A DNA stretch of 9,628 bases from Candidatus Iainarchaeum sp. Its GTDB lineage: Archaea > Iainarchaeota > Iainarchaeia > Iainarchaeales > GW2011-AR10. The notes under the pieces are model-generated. The model made no database searches. It was given only the letters and a program-made list of their open reading frames with translations, and was not told the DNA's origin. Of this stretch, positions 1 through 5,517 are shown one piece after another (the first letter of the stretch is position 1; each line of letters starts with the position of its first letter). The DNA lies in contig JACPKT010000057.1 in assembly GCA_016186855.1 (NCBI GenBank), positions 474-10,101 of the forward strand. The letters are read 5' to 3'. The position numbers and the translations under genes are program-made.

Positions 1-755
1 CCAGAAAGTGGCTCGCCTTTTGCCCTCAATGAACTGAAGTTTGTCCCGGTACCAGACCCATACTTGAATAACCTTGCTTCCCTTGTCACTAGGTCAAAAA
101 TTCCGCCTTCATTAACCAAATCGTCTTTTAGTGATTGTATAAAGCACGCATGGACCTGTCCTCTGGAATAACTGTCTTTTGAAGCCTCTAATTTTCCAGT
201 GCTTTGCTCAACATAATAGTGCCCCTGCGGGTTTCCGGTGATTTCATATTCAGTGAAAAGACCGCTGTTAAACCACTGCGGGGAATTCGGCGCAGCAAAC
301 TGGTTTATGAGCATTAATGCAAGTTCGTCTTCAAAAGCGTCTGCATCCTCTTTTGAGGAAAAGTAATTGTATTTTTCCCCCCAAACCCTCCAGCACCTGC
401 TCATTCTTTTGACAACCTGTTTTGCGCTTTTCTCAGAGCCCAAAACAGCTTTCCCGTCCTTGTCAAAAATTTGTTTTCCTTTTTCATCAAACTGTGGAAC
501 GCCTGCTTTTCTGAAGTATTTTTGTGCAAGAATGTCTGTTGCAACCTGGCTCCAGCCTTTTGGAACCTCTATTTCTGTCAGTTCAAACACAATGCTTCCG
601 TCAGGGTTTCGGATTATCGAGCTTCTTTTTTCGTACTCGGTAGTTTCCAAGGGTTTTTTTTGCTCTTTGGTAAAAACCCGCTTTATTTTTAACCCGCCGG
701 AAGTTTTGGCTTGCGGAAAAACCGCTGAAGTCTCGCTTTTTTTTGCTTCTTTCAT
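1..755 (-). CDS. nrdJ: Class II (adenosylcobalamin-dependent) ribonucleotide reductase, N-terminal 251 residues, runs off the window
   Basis: Reduces ribonucleotides to deoxyribonucleotides in the cytoplasm using adenosylcobalamin to make the radical. Reading the minus strand from the ATG at 755 gives an open frame to base 1 (251 codons, no stop), so the C-terminal part lies outside the window. Residues 157-165 (NSPQWFNSG), 178-181 (GHYY), 203-206 (HACF, with the conserved first redox cysteine at 204), 215-219 (NEGGI) and 231-239 (KYGSGTGTN) form the block order of the large B12-dependent RNR family. Residues 1-45 are a charged, poorly conserved leader. The start lies 6 nt after the thioredoxin stop, suggesting one transcript in which thioredoxin may re-reduce the enzyme. 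An ATG at 762 is in another frame and rejected. The catalytic glycine-loop and cysteine regions cannot be seen here. The family call is firm; the symbol follows the usual class II name. Confidence 0.93.
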   Translation of the reverse strand, partial: MKEAKKSETSAVFPQAKTSGGLKIKRVFTKEQKKPLETTEYEKRSSIIRNPDGSIVFELTEIEVPKGWSQVATDILAQKYFRKAGVPQFDEKGKQIFDKDGKAVLGSEKSAKQVVKRMSRCWRVWGEKYNYFSSKEDADAFEDELALMLINQFAAPNSPQWFNSGLFTEYEITGNPQGHYYVEQSTGKLEASKDSYSRGQVHACFIQSLKDDLVNEGGIFDLVTREARLFKYGSGTGTNFSSLRAKGEPLS

Positions 756-761
756 TTTGCA

Positions 762-1073
762 TCACTTAAAAATGCTTTCAATTTTTTTTTTGATTACTGA
801 CTTTGAATATGCTCCGGAAAACTGGTCGACAATTGAGCCCTCCTTGTAGATTAAAACCGTGGGCACGGCCATTATGCGGAATTTTTGCGAAAGCCTGGGG
901 TTCTGGTCGACATCCACCTTGAAAAACTCGATTTTTTCCTTAAAATCTTTTGAAAGTTCCTCTAAAATGGGGCTTAAAACCCTGCAGGGACCGCACCAAG
1001 AAGCCCAGAAATCCACAACTGCTGCTTTGGCTGAATTGATTTGTGAATCAAAATTTTTTTCACTAAGTTCCAT
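762..1073 (-). CDS. trxA: Thioredoxin
   Basis: Small cytoplasmic dithiol-disulfide oxidoreductase. With the start at 1073 the product is 103 residues, the normal size of a single-domain thioredoxin. The active site WCGPC is at residues 26-30, preceded by the usual VVDFWAS strand. The buried aspartate equivalent is D21, the cis-proline is in AVPT (P71), and F85-G87 precede the last helix. Two adjacent ATGs (1076 and 1073) could both serve; a G-rich stretch (1084-1088 read on the minus strand) lies about 7-10 nt upstream as a possible ribosome site. A longer frame back to 1115 adds 14 residues without family similarity and is less likely. It directly precedes the class II ribonucleotide reductase, whose family commonly uses thioredoxin as electron donor. 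A T/A-rich promoter-like region lies at about 1112-1130, not clear enough to annotate. Confidence 0.95.
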   Translation of the reverse strand: MELSEKNFDSQINSAKAAVVDFWASWCGPCRVLSPILEELSKDFKEKIEFFKVDVDQNPRLSQKFRIMAVPTVLIYKEGSIVDQFSGAYSKSVIKKKIESIFK

Positions 1074-1221
1074 CATTTGCGCGCCCCCAAATGTTTGAAT
1101 AACGTAAAAAAACAATTATTCTTTTTAACAAAACTAACCTGCGGAATAATTCTATTGGTTTTTACCTTTAAAAACCTTTGTTATCGAAAACTTTATATTA
1201 GAATTATTAATAAAAACTGTG

Positions 1222-1239
1222 AAAAAAGTTTGCTTTTTT
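1222..1239 (-). terminator. Symmetrical A6G/CT6 hairpin, likely terminator of the 1835-1296 gene
   Basis: AAAAAAG (1222-1228), a 4-nt loop and CTTTTTT (1233-1239) form a 7-bp perfect stem. Read on the minus strand it lies about 57 nt past the stop of the membrane-protein gene and ends in six T, which fits archaeal oligo-T termination. The element is symmetrical and could act on either strand. Confidence 0.4.
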
Positions 1240-1295
1240 AATTAATTTGGTTTCGTTAATTTTTTTTTGGTTAGCTTTTTTTCTTTTTGGCTGCT

Positions 1296-1835
1296 TTAAA
1301 GTTTTGCTTTCAACAGGGACAAAAGTCTGCCCGCAATTTTTGAATCAGTAAAGTTACTTGAACCCACCAAGTGCCTGTCCAAAAAAGGCGTCAAGATTAC
1401 AATGTAGGCGCTTGCACTAAGCAGGTGCAGCAAAGTGAATGGGATTTGTGCAAAAAAAGCAAGTTCCATTGGCGTTCCAAACATTGCTGGGCCGAACAAA
1501 ACTCCAGTAATCAAATCAAAAATTAAAACCCCAAAAATTCCGCTTCCCAAATAGGTTTTCATTGAAACTTTTTTCTTGTTTTTATAATAAAAGTGGAATA
1601 AAATTCCAAGCCCAGCGTATGTGAGTGCAGTCACCCATGTCCAGATTCCGATGCCGCTTGTAATCAAGTCAAAGGAAAACATTGCAATAAAAGCAAAAAA
1701 TGCTGCGCTCCACAAGTTTTTTTGCCGTGAAAAAGGCAGCATCACGCCCATAATTGGGTCATTGTTTGGAAAAAGGCGCACAAGCCTCAGAGAATTTACC
1801 AGCACAATGCTTGCCACAAACTTTAATATATTCAT
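1296..1835 (-). CDS. Five- or six-helix membrane protein, ECF-transporter S-component-like
   Basis: Predicted integral membrane protein of 179 residues. Hydrophobic helices lie at about 3-22, 42-60, 64-84, 95-114 and 124-152, the last perhaps two segments, with a basic loop KNKKKV at 85-90. The NNDPIMG motif at 24-30 after the first helix and the general size and topology recall substrate-binding S components of energy-coupling-factor (ECF) vitamin transporters; this is family resemblance by eye, and the substrate is unknown. FDLIT occurs twice (55-59 and 106-110), suggesting an internal duplication. The C-terminal 25 residues are hydrophilic. The ATG at 1835 has no Shine-Dalgarno site, but a TATA-like box at 1862-1870 places transcription start almost at the ATG. 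No ECF ATPase or T component is visible nearby. It could instead be an unrelated archaeal membrane family. Confidence 0.75.
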   Translation of the reverse strand: MNILKFVASIVLVNSLRLVRLFPNNDPIMGVMLPFSRQKNLWSAAFFAFIAMFSFDLITSGIGIWTWVTALTYAGLGILFHFYYKNKKKVSMKTYLGSGIFGVLIFDLITGVLFGPAMFGTPMELAFFAQIPFTLLHLLSASAYIVILTPFLDRHLVGSSNFTDSKIAGRLLSLLKAKL

Positions 1836-1861
1836 TTTTGGTCAGAAATAATATGGTGCTC

Positions 1862-1870
1862 TTTTATAAT
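1862..1870 (-). promoter_or_regulatory. TATA box for the ECF-S-like gene
   Basis: On the minus strand TTATAAAAG is centred about 31 nt before the ATG at 1835, predicting a transcript with a leader of only a few nucleotides. This agrees with the absence of a Shine-Dalgarno site. The AT core is nearly symmetrical, so it might also serve plus-strand transcription. Confidence 0.5.
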
Positions 1871-1882
1871 AAATGGTTTGGG

Positions 1883-1906
1883 AAAGGGTAATGAGCGTTA
1901 CCCTTT
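1883..1906. promoter_or_regulatory. 9-bp dyad in a divergent intergenic region (candidate operator)
   Basis: AAAGGGTAA (1883-1891) and TTACCCTTT (1898-1906) are perfect inverted copies separated by six bases. The dyad sits between the minus-strand membrane-protein gene and the plus-strand EF-Tu-domain gene, just upstream of the TATA box at 1862-1870. A related AAAAGGGTTTT occurs at about 1934-1944. The position suits a protein binding site controlling one or both genes; an RNA hairpin in a plus-strand leader is the alternative. Confidence 0.45.
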
Positions 1907-1969
1907 TGATTTTGGGTTGTGGCCAAAACAGCTAAAAGGGTTTTGTGTTCAATTGTTTGGGTGGTTTAA

Positions 1970-2311
1970 ATGGGTTTTTTTGATTTCTTGTTTGGCAAAA
2001 AGCCCCAAAAGGGGGTTGAAAATGAAAGCGTGTCGAGTGCGAGTGCAGGGTTTTTTGGAAATTCAAAATTTCAGTTGAGTGACGTTTACAACATTAAAGG
2101 CGTTGGAATAGTTGTTGTTGGCAAAGTAATTGATGGGGCGCTTGTACCAGGGCAAACCGCGCAAGTGAACGGAAAAAAAACTACGGTGAAAACAATCGAA
2201 GCGCACCATAAAAGACTGGCAGAGGCAAAAGTTGGCCAGGACATTGGAGTCGCACTATCAGGAGTTTCAAGAGAAGATTTTTTGCCCGGAATGATAATTG
2301 AATTCAGCTGA
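1970..2311 (+). CDS. Free-standing EF-Tu domain-2-like beta-barrel protein
   Basis: Protein of 113 residues. Residues 37-112 match the second (beta-barrel) domain of translational GTPases: DVYNIKGVGIVVVGKVIDG, then G..A.VNG, then VKTIE.HHK and AKVGQDIGVALSGVS..D..PGMII. No GTPase domain is present, so it cannot be an elongation factor by itself. Short archaeal proteins made only of this domain are known and usually named translation elongation factor-like; their role is unclear. The N-terminus, MGFFDFLFGKK, is hydrophobic/aromatic then basic and could be a small membrane-associating helix, followed by a Ser/Gly-rich linker at 18-31. The ATG at 1970 has GGTGG (1960-1964) as a ribosome site. 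It stands alone, followed by strong oligo-T tracts. The domain is clear; the function is not. Confidence 0.88.
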   Translation: MGFFDFLFGKKPQKGVENESVSSASAGFFGNSKFQLSDVYNIKGVGIVVVGKVIDGALVPGQTAQVNGKKTTVKTIEAHHKRLAEAKVGQDIGVALSGVSREDFLPGMIIEFS

Positions 2312-2325
2312 AAAAAGCTCAACCA

Positions 2326-2389
2326 TTTTTTTTTGCCCGCGCACATTTTACGCTTCTTTTTTAAACCATTTTTTTGTTCCTTTTTTTGT
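2326..2389 (+). terminator. Cluster of oligo-T tracts after the EF-Tu-domain gene
   Basis: T9 at 2326-2334 begins 15 nt after the stop codon. It is followed by T6 near 2357, T7 near 2370 and T7 near 2381. Archaeal RNA polymerase stops at such T runs on the coding strand, so this is a good terminator region without needing a hairpin. AACCATTTTTTT is present twice. Confidence 0.6.
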
Positions 2390-2417
2390 TTGCTATGATA
2401 ATTTATTTCATATTACC

Positions 2418-2437
2418 GTCCCGTCTTCAGGCGGGAC
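2418..2437. repeat. GTCCCG/CGGGAC hairpin
   Basis: GTCCCG (2418-2423) and CGGGAC (2432-2437) enclose an 8-nt loop. This is a G/C-rich island in otherwise AT-rich intergenic DNA between the EF-Tu-domain gene and the Ham1-like gene. Its reverse complement shares ATGTCCCG and AGACGG with 9526-9543 near the right end of the window, suggesting a small dispersed repeat. Confidence 0.45.
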
Positions 2438-2449
2438 ATGTATCGCGTG

Positions 2450-2499
2450 TAACAAATTGGTAGTTGAATATAAATTATTATTCTTTTACCAATTTGTTA
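2450..2499. promoter_or_regulatory. 13-bp inverted repeat enclosing the Ham1-like promoter
   Basis: TAACAAATTGGTA (2450-2462) and TACCAATTTGTTA (2487-2499) are perfect inverted copies with a 24-base spacer. The TATA-like ATATAAAT (2468-2475) lies inside the spacer, and the predicted transcription start falls near the right arm. The layout suggests two operator half-sites clamping the promoter. Confidence 0.55.
2468..2475 (+). promoter_or_regulatory. TATA box for the Ham1-like gene
   Basis: ATATAAAT lies about 45 nt before the ATG at 2517, predicting a transcript of about 20 nt leader that contains the AGGAG ribosome site at 2506-2510. Confidence 0.5.
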
Positions 2500-2516
2500 A
2501 AACACAGGAGCCGTTT

Positions 2517-3089
2517 ATGAGAAAAGTTTTTTTTGCAACTTCTAACGAGCACAAGGCTGCAGAAATTGGCACAATTTTGCGCACATACGGCTTTGAAATA
2601 CTTCCGCGTGCTCTAAAAATTGTCGAGCCGGATTTTGATTCAATTGAAGAGGTTGCGCGCTCAAAAGCCTTGCAGGCATTCGGGTACCTAAAAAAGCCTG
2701 TTATTGTTGAAGACACAGGAATTTTTTTCCATGCTTACAACAATTTTCCGGGTCAGATTGCAAAACGCGTTTACCAGGGGATTGGTTTTGCAGGCCTGCT
2801 TGCGCTCATTAAGGCAGCGCAAAACAAGCGCGCCACATTTAAAACGGTGATTTGTTTTGCGCGCTCTAAAAAAGACCTGCAATTGTTTTCCGGCTCGCTT
2901 GAAGGCCGCTTGCTTGACCACGTTGTTGAGCTTGAAAAAAACCGCCTGCCCTACGAAAAAATTTTTGTCCCAGACGGCTATTCAAAAACCCTCGTAGAAC
3001 TTGACTTGGAGGAGAAAAACAAAATCAGCCACAGGGCAATTGCCGCAAGAAAATGCGGGGAATGGATGAAAGAAAACTATTTGTATTAG
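2517..3089 (+). CDS. Ham1/RdgB-family non-canonical purine NTP pyrophosphatase
   Basis: Predicted to hydrolyse XTP, ITP and dITP to monophosphates, keeping deaminated purines out of nucleic acids. Start at 2517 gives 190 residues, normal for the family, and is supported by AGGAG six nt upstream. Seen motifs: ATSNEHKAAEI at 7-17 (phosphate-binding T-N-K-E pattern), VEDTGIF at 64-70 with the catalytic aspartate D66, FPGQIAK at 77-83, SGSLEGRL at 125-132 and SHRAIA at 171-176 (nucleobase-binding SHR). The usual glycine-rich GFGYDPIF loop is replaced by NRLPYEKIF (142-150), so the glycines and the aspartate are missing. This divergence could alter substrate choice or activity. The frame extends upstream to 2298, but that part has no family similarity and crosses the terminator and promoter. 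An unrelated gene follows after 27 nt. Confidence 0.88.
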   Translation: MRKVFFATSNEHKAAEIGTILRTYGFEILPRALKIVEPDFDSIEEVARSKALQAFGYLKKPVIVEDTGIFFHAYNNFPGQIAKRVYQGIGFAGLLALIKAAQNKRATFKTVICFARSKKDLQLFSGSLEGRLLDHVVELEKNRLPYEKIFVPDGYSKTLVELDLEEKNKISHRAIAARKCGEWMKENYLY

Positions 3090-3116
3090 TTAATCTAATA
3101 ATAGTTCAGGTCATCA

Positions 3117-4394
3117 ATGTCGGCTATTTCTAATCGATTATCTAAACTTGTTGGAAGTGGAAAGGTTAGTTTTGAACGGGCTTTGAATAGAAAAATGCAA
3201 AGGCATGGTTTGCTGGTTGTTAGCCAAAGGAGGCCGTTTTCTCCTGTTCAACAAAAGTCTATTGCTCGGGCTATTGAGCGGCATGAGGAAAAAATTGCTG
3301 AACTTTCCTCAAGGCAAAAAGCGCCAAAAAGTTTGGTTGATTGGCAAAAAAGGGCAAGTGTTTTACGCAGAATGCGGTCAGTTGGTTTTAGGCCTACTGC
3401 GTCAATTGTTGCTTCTTCACTTGCTTTTGAATATGGTTTGGAGAAGGAGAAACTTTTACCGCAATTAAACTCTTTTCGTGTCACTAATATTCGTTTGAAA
3501 GGAGCTTTGTTTGAAGGTGAAATAAAAATATTTTGTGATGTGGTAAGACTTGATTTGCCTTTTAGAGTGCAGGAATTGTTAAAAAATTCTGGCTTAGCTT
3601 TGGATTCAAGGCAAATTGCTATCAAACTTGGCTTAGAGCCAACCCCCAGAAACAGAAAACTAATAACAAATTCTTTGGGTTTATTGGATTTAATGCATTT
3701 AACTACAAAACTTCCGCCCCGCAAAGAAATGCATTACAGGTGGCTTGATTCTTCACAGCGTTTTAGCAAGCAAACAATTTCTAAAAACTTGGATTGGAGA
3801 ATACTACAGAGACTGGTGCAAAGAGAACAACGCCTCGCCGACCTTTCTTTGCCGGTCAAGCTTCCCGGCGGAAAAATTATTGGTTCAGCAAAAGGCTTGT
3901 CCCATCATGGCAATGTTAAAAAAAGCTTGTTAAGACTGCAAAGAGCAGGTTTAGTAAGTTTAAAGTCGGGGGTGAGTGGTTTTTTTGCTCGGCTCTCAAG
4001 ATATGGTCAAAAATTGATGAATGAACAATCAAAACTTTCTTATCTACATCCAAGTTTGCGGGTGGCTTTGCTTGGAATGGCAAGGCAGCCGAAAGAACCA
4101 AAACCTGCAAAAAAAAGAACGCTTGAATTAATTATGAGGTGGGCAAGAGTTCACAAAGCACTACAAGAAGCTCGCCGCGGTCTTCCATCGGATACACAAA
4201 TTTATGTTGGTTCACGCGAAGTATCACAAAATTTGAATGAACCACTCGGGTTTGTTCGTTCAGTTGCAGAAGGAAGAATTTCCTGGAAAAAAGTTCCAAA
4301 AAAACAAATGGAAAGTTTTTTGCAACAAATAGAACAAAAAAACCCTGAACTAGCATTACACATAAAAAATTTCCTTAAAACTATAAAAACGTGA
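3117..4394 (+). CDS. Unrecognised basic protein with winged-helix-like segments
   Basis: Protein of 425 residues, not recognised as a named family. It is rich in Lys/Arg, has no signal peptide or membrane helix and only one cysteine (C140), so it is probably cytoplasmic. Residues 160-195 (LALDSRQIAIKLGLEPTPRN onward to the SLGLLDLMHL helix) look like a helix-turn-helix with a recognition helix. Residues 262-300 (HHGNVKKSLLRLQRAGLVSL, then the GFFARLSRYG hairpin) look like a winged helix. Residues 366-402 (SREVSQNL, then FVRSVAEGRI) resemble an XRE-type HTH. Together this suggests a nucleic-acid-binding protein, possibly a regulator; that is inference. The ATG at 3117 follows CAGGTCATC, a partial ribosome site. 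It reads more TTA, AGA and ACT codons than its neighbours, by eye. A 7-bp stem includes its stop codon. Confidence 0.7.
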   Translation: MSAISNRLSKLVGSGKVSFERALNRKMQRHGLLVVSQRRPFSPVQQKSIARAIERHEEKIAELSSRQKAPKSLVDWQKRASVLRRMRSVGFRPTASIVASSLAFEYGLEKEKLLPQLNSFRVTNIRLKGALFEGEIKIFCDVVRLDLPFRVQELLKNSGLALDSRQIAIKLGLEPTPRNRKLITNSLGLLDLMHLTTKLPPRKEMHYRWLDSSQRFSKQTISKNLDWRILQRLVQREQRLADLSLPVKLPGGKIIGSAKGLSHHGNVKKSLLRLQRAGLVSLKSGVSGFFARLSRYGQKLMNEQSKLSYLHPSLRVALLGMARQPKEPKPAKKRTLELIMRWARVHKALQEARRGLPSDTQIYVGSREVSQNLNEPLGFVRSVAEGRISWKKVPKKQMESFLQQIEQKNPELALHIKNFLKTIKT

Positions 4395-4421
4395 AACTTC
4401 ATACACTAAAATTTTTTCACG
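4390..4421 (+). terminator. CGTGAAA/TTTCACG stem overlapping the stop codon, with T6
   Basis: CGTGAAA (4390-4396), containing the TGA stop, pairs with TTTCACG (4415-4421) across an 18-nt loop. T6 at 4412-4417 supplies an archaeal stop signal. It separates the HTH-rich gene from the rhodanese promoter that begins 6 nt later. Confidence 0.4.
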
Positions 4422-4426
4422 GTAAC

Positions 4427-4436
4427 TTATTTAAAC
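4427..4436 (+). promoter_or_regulatory. TATA box for the rhodanese-haem protein operon
   Basis: TTATTTAAAC is centred about 26 nt before the ATG at 4458, which predicts a leaderless mRNA beginning at that ATG. This decides between the ATG at 4458 and the in-frame TTG at 4440. Confidence 0.55.
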
Positions 4437-4457
4437 AACTTGACAGTTATTCTTTTC

Positions 4458-4817
4458 ATGTCCGGTACTATAGAACTTGACCCGCGGGTTAAGCAGATTT
4501 CTGTTGCGGAGCTGAAGAAAAAGCTTGACGCAAAAGAGGATTTGCTTTTGGCGGATGTGAACCCGCGTGACCGCTTTGAAAAGCACCACATTAAGGGCGC
4601 GGTTTTTGTAGAGTGGGAAAAGGCCGGAAGGTGGTTTGTTGAAAACAATGTTCCAAAAAACAAGCAGATTGTTTTGTACTGTGAAAACACTATGTGCACT
4701 GCTTCCCCGATTGTTTCAAACAAGTTAGTGAAATTGGGGTACAAAAATGTTTTCGAGTTCTCTGACGGAGTGCAGGGATGGATAAAAGCCGGCGGGGAAT
4801 GGGAAGGCAGCGGGTAA
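4458..4817 (+). CDS. Single-domain rhodanese-like sulfurtransferase
   Basis: Predicted cytoplasmic sulfur carrier or transferase, 119 residues, one rhodanese domain. Seen: ISVAELKKKL at 14-23, LLLADVNPRDRFEKHHIKGA at 29-48 (the D-R...HI.GA block), and the active-site loop VLYCENTMCTAS at 72-83, where C75 is the expected persulfide cysteine and C80 a second cysteine found in a YC...C.AS subgroup. GYKNVFEFSDGVQGW at 94-108 is the typical C-terminal strand and turn. The loop lacks the arginine of classical Cys-x4-Arg rhodaneses. Start 4458 is chosen because the TATA box predicts transcription start there. The next gene begins 4 nt after the stop, so the pair is probably co-transcribed with coupled translation. 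Substrate and partner are unknown; the haem membrane protein is the natural candidate partner. Confidence 0.9.
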   Translation: MSGTIELDPRVKQISVAELKKKLDAKEDLLLADVNPRDRFEKHHIKGAVFVEWEKAGRWFVENNVPKNKQIVLYCENTMCTASPIVSNKLVKLGYKNVFEFSDGVQGWIKAGGEWEGSG

Positions 4818-4821
4818 AAAA

Positions 4822-5517
4822 ATGCTTGCAAAACACGAAATTCTCGCGCTGGTTTTTTCAATTGCGGTTTTTGTTTCGCTTTTGTTATTTTACACTGCGT
4901 ACGACAAAATCACCGGCACACTTGTCCCACAAAAACTGGTTGACGTTGTTTTGTTTGTGGATTTTTCAAATTCTTTAAGGGAGCTTAACAAGGTTGCAGC
5001 GCTTGCGGGCCTTGGACTGATTTCATTTTCACTTATTGTTGGGCCGTTTTCAAAAATGTTTCCCAAAACTTTTGCAAGGTTTTTGCCTTGGCGAAAAATC
5101 ACTGGCTTGAGCGGCTTTACATTTGCATTACTGCACTCCGTGTATTCTCTAATTGTGATTTATGGGTTGAACCTTGATAGAATGATTTTCTCTAATCCAA
5201 AGCTTTTGGGCTTTGTTTCTGCAGCCATTGCTTTTACTATTTTTTTGGCCATGAGCATTACTTCAACACGCTCTGCAGTGCAAAAAATGGGCTACAAGAA
5301 CTGGAAGCTTTTGCAGACAACGGGCTACATTGCCCTGTTTTTTTCAATAATCCATTTCGTTGTGCTTGAAACAGGGAAAAAAGGGTTTGATGTGCGCCCG
5401 TACGGCATTCTTTTCCTGTTTTTTGCAATAGTTGCTCTGGCAGTAAGGGTTGGCACGGTGTTTGTGAAGACAAAGCCCCGTTCAAGCTTTGAAGAGCACG
5501 TTGGCGAAAAACCGTAA
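4822..5517 (+). CDS. Ferric-reductase/MsrQ-like haem-binding membrane protein
   Basis: Integral membrane protein of 231 residues with six likely helices (about 6-25, 57-76, 95-115, 128-147, 165-183, 193-213). WRKITGLSGFTFALLHSVYS (90-109) and NWKLLQTTGYIALFFSIIHF (160-179) are the signature helices of the ferric reductase-like transmembrane/MsrQ-YedZ fold. H105 and H178 are candidate haem b ligands. The position that in MsrQ carries another histidine (W..LH..Y) is glutamine here (Q165), so only one haem, or none, may bind. No FAD/NAD domain follows, so it would pass electrons from quinol or another carrier rather than NAD(P)H directly. No methionine-sulfoxide-reductase MsrP gene is nearby; the 4-nt-distant rhodanese replaces it, hinting at sulfur redox. 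The C-terminal tail is charged and cytoplasmic. Family confident, role inferred. Confidence 0.82.
   Translation: MLAKHEILALVFSIAVFVSLLLFYTAYDKITGTLVPQKLVDVVLFVDFSNSLRELNKVAALAGLGLISFSLIVGPFSKMFPKTFARFLPWRKITGLSGFTFALLHSVYSLIVIYGLNLDRMIFSNPKLLGFVSAAIAFTIFLAMSITSTRSAVQKMGYKNWKLLQTTGYIALFFSIIHFVVLETGKKGFDVRPYGILFLFFAIVALAVRVGTVFVKTKPRSSFEEHVGEKP

Noticed and set aside
367..849. A 160-codon plus-strand frame.
   Set aside because: It is the complement of the ribonucleotide reductase and thioredoxin genes, which have clear family motifs.
1074..1115. N-terminal extension of thioredoxin to 1115.
   Set aside because: The extra 14 residues have no family similarity, and the ATGs at 1076/1073 begin the normal thioredoxin N-terminus.
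1878..2078. A 66-codon plus-strand frame before and over the EF-Tu-domain gene.
   Set aside because: It overlaps the true gene in another frame and crosses the dyad; no protein-like pattern.
2298..2516. Upstream extension of the Ham1-like frame.
   Set aside because: It would translate the oligo-T terminators and promoter; the AGGAG site and family length fix the start at 2517.
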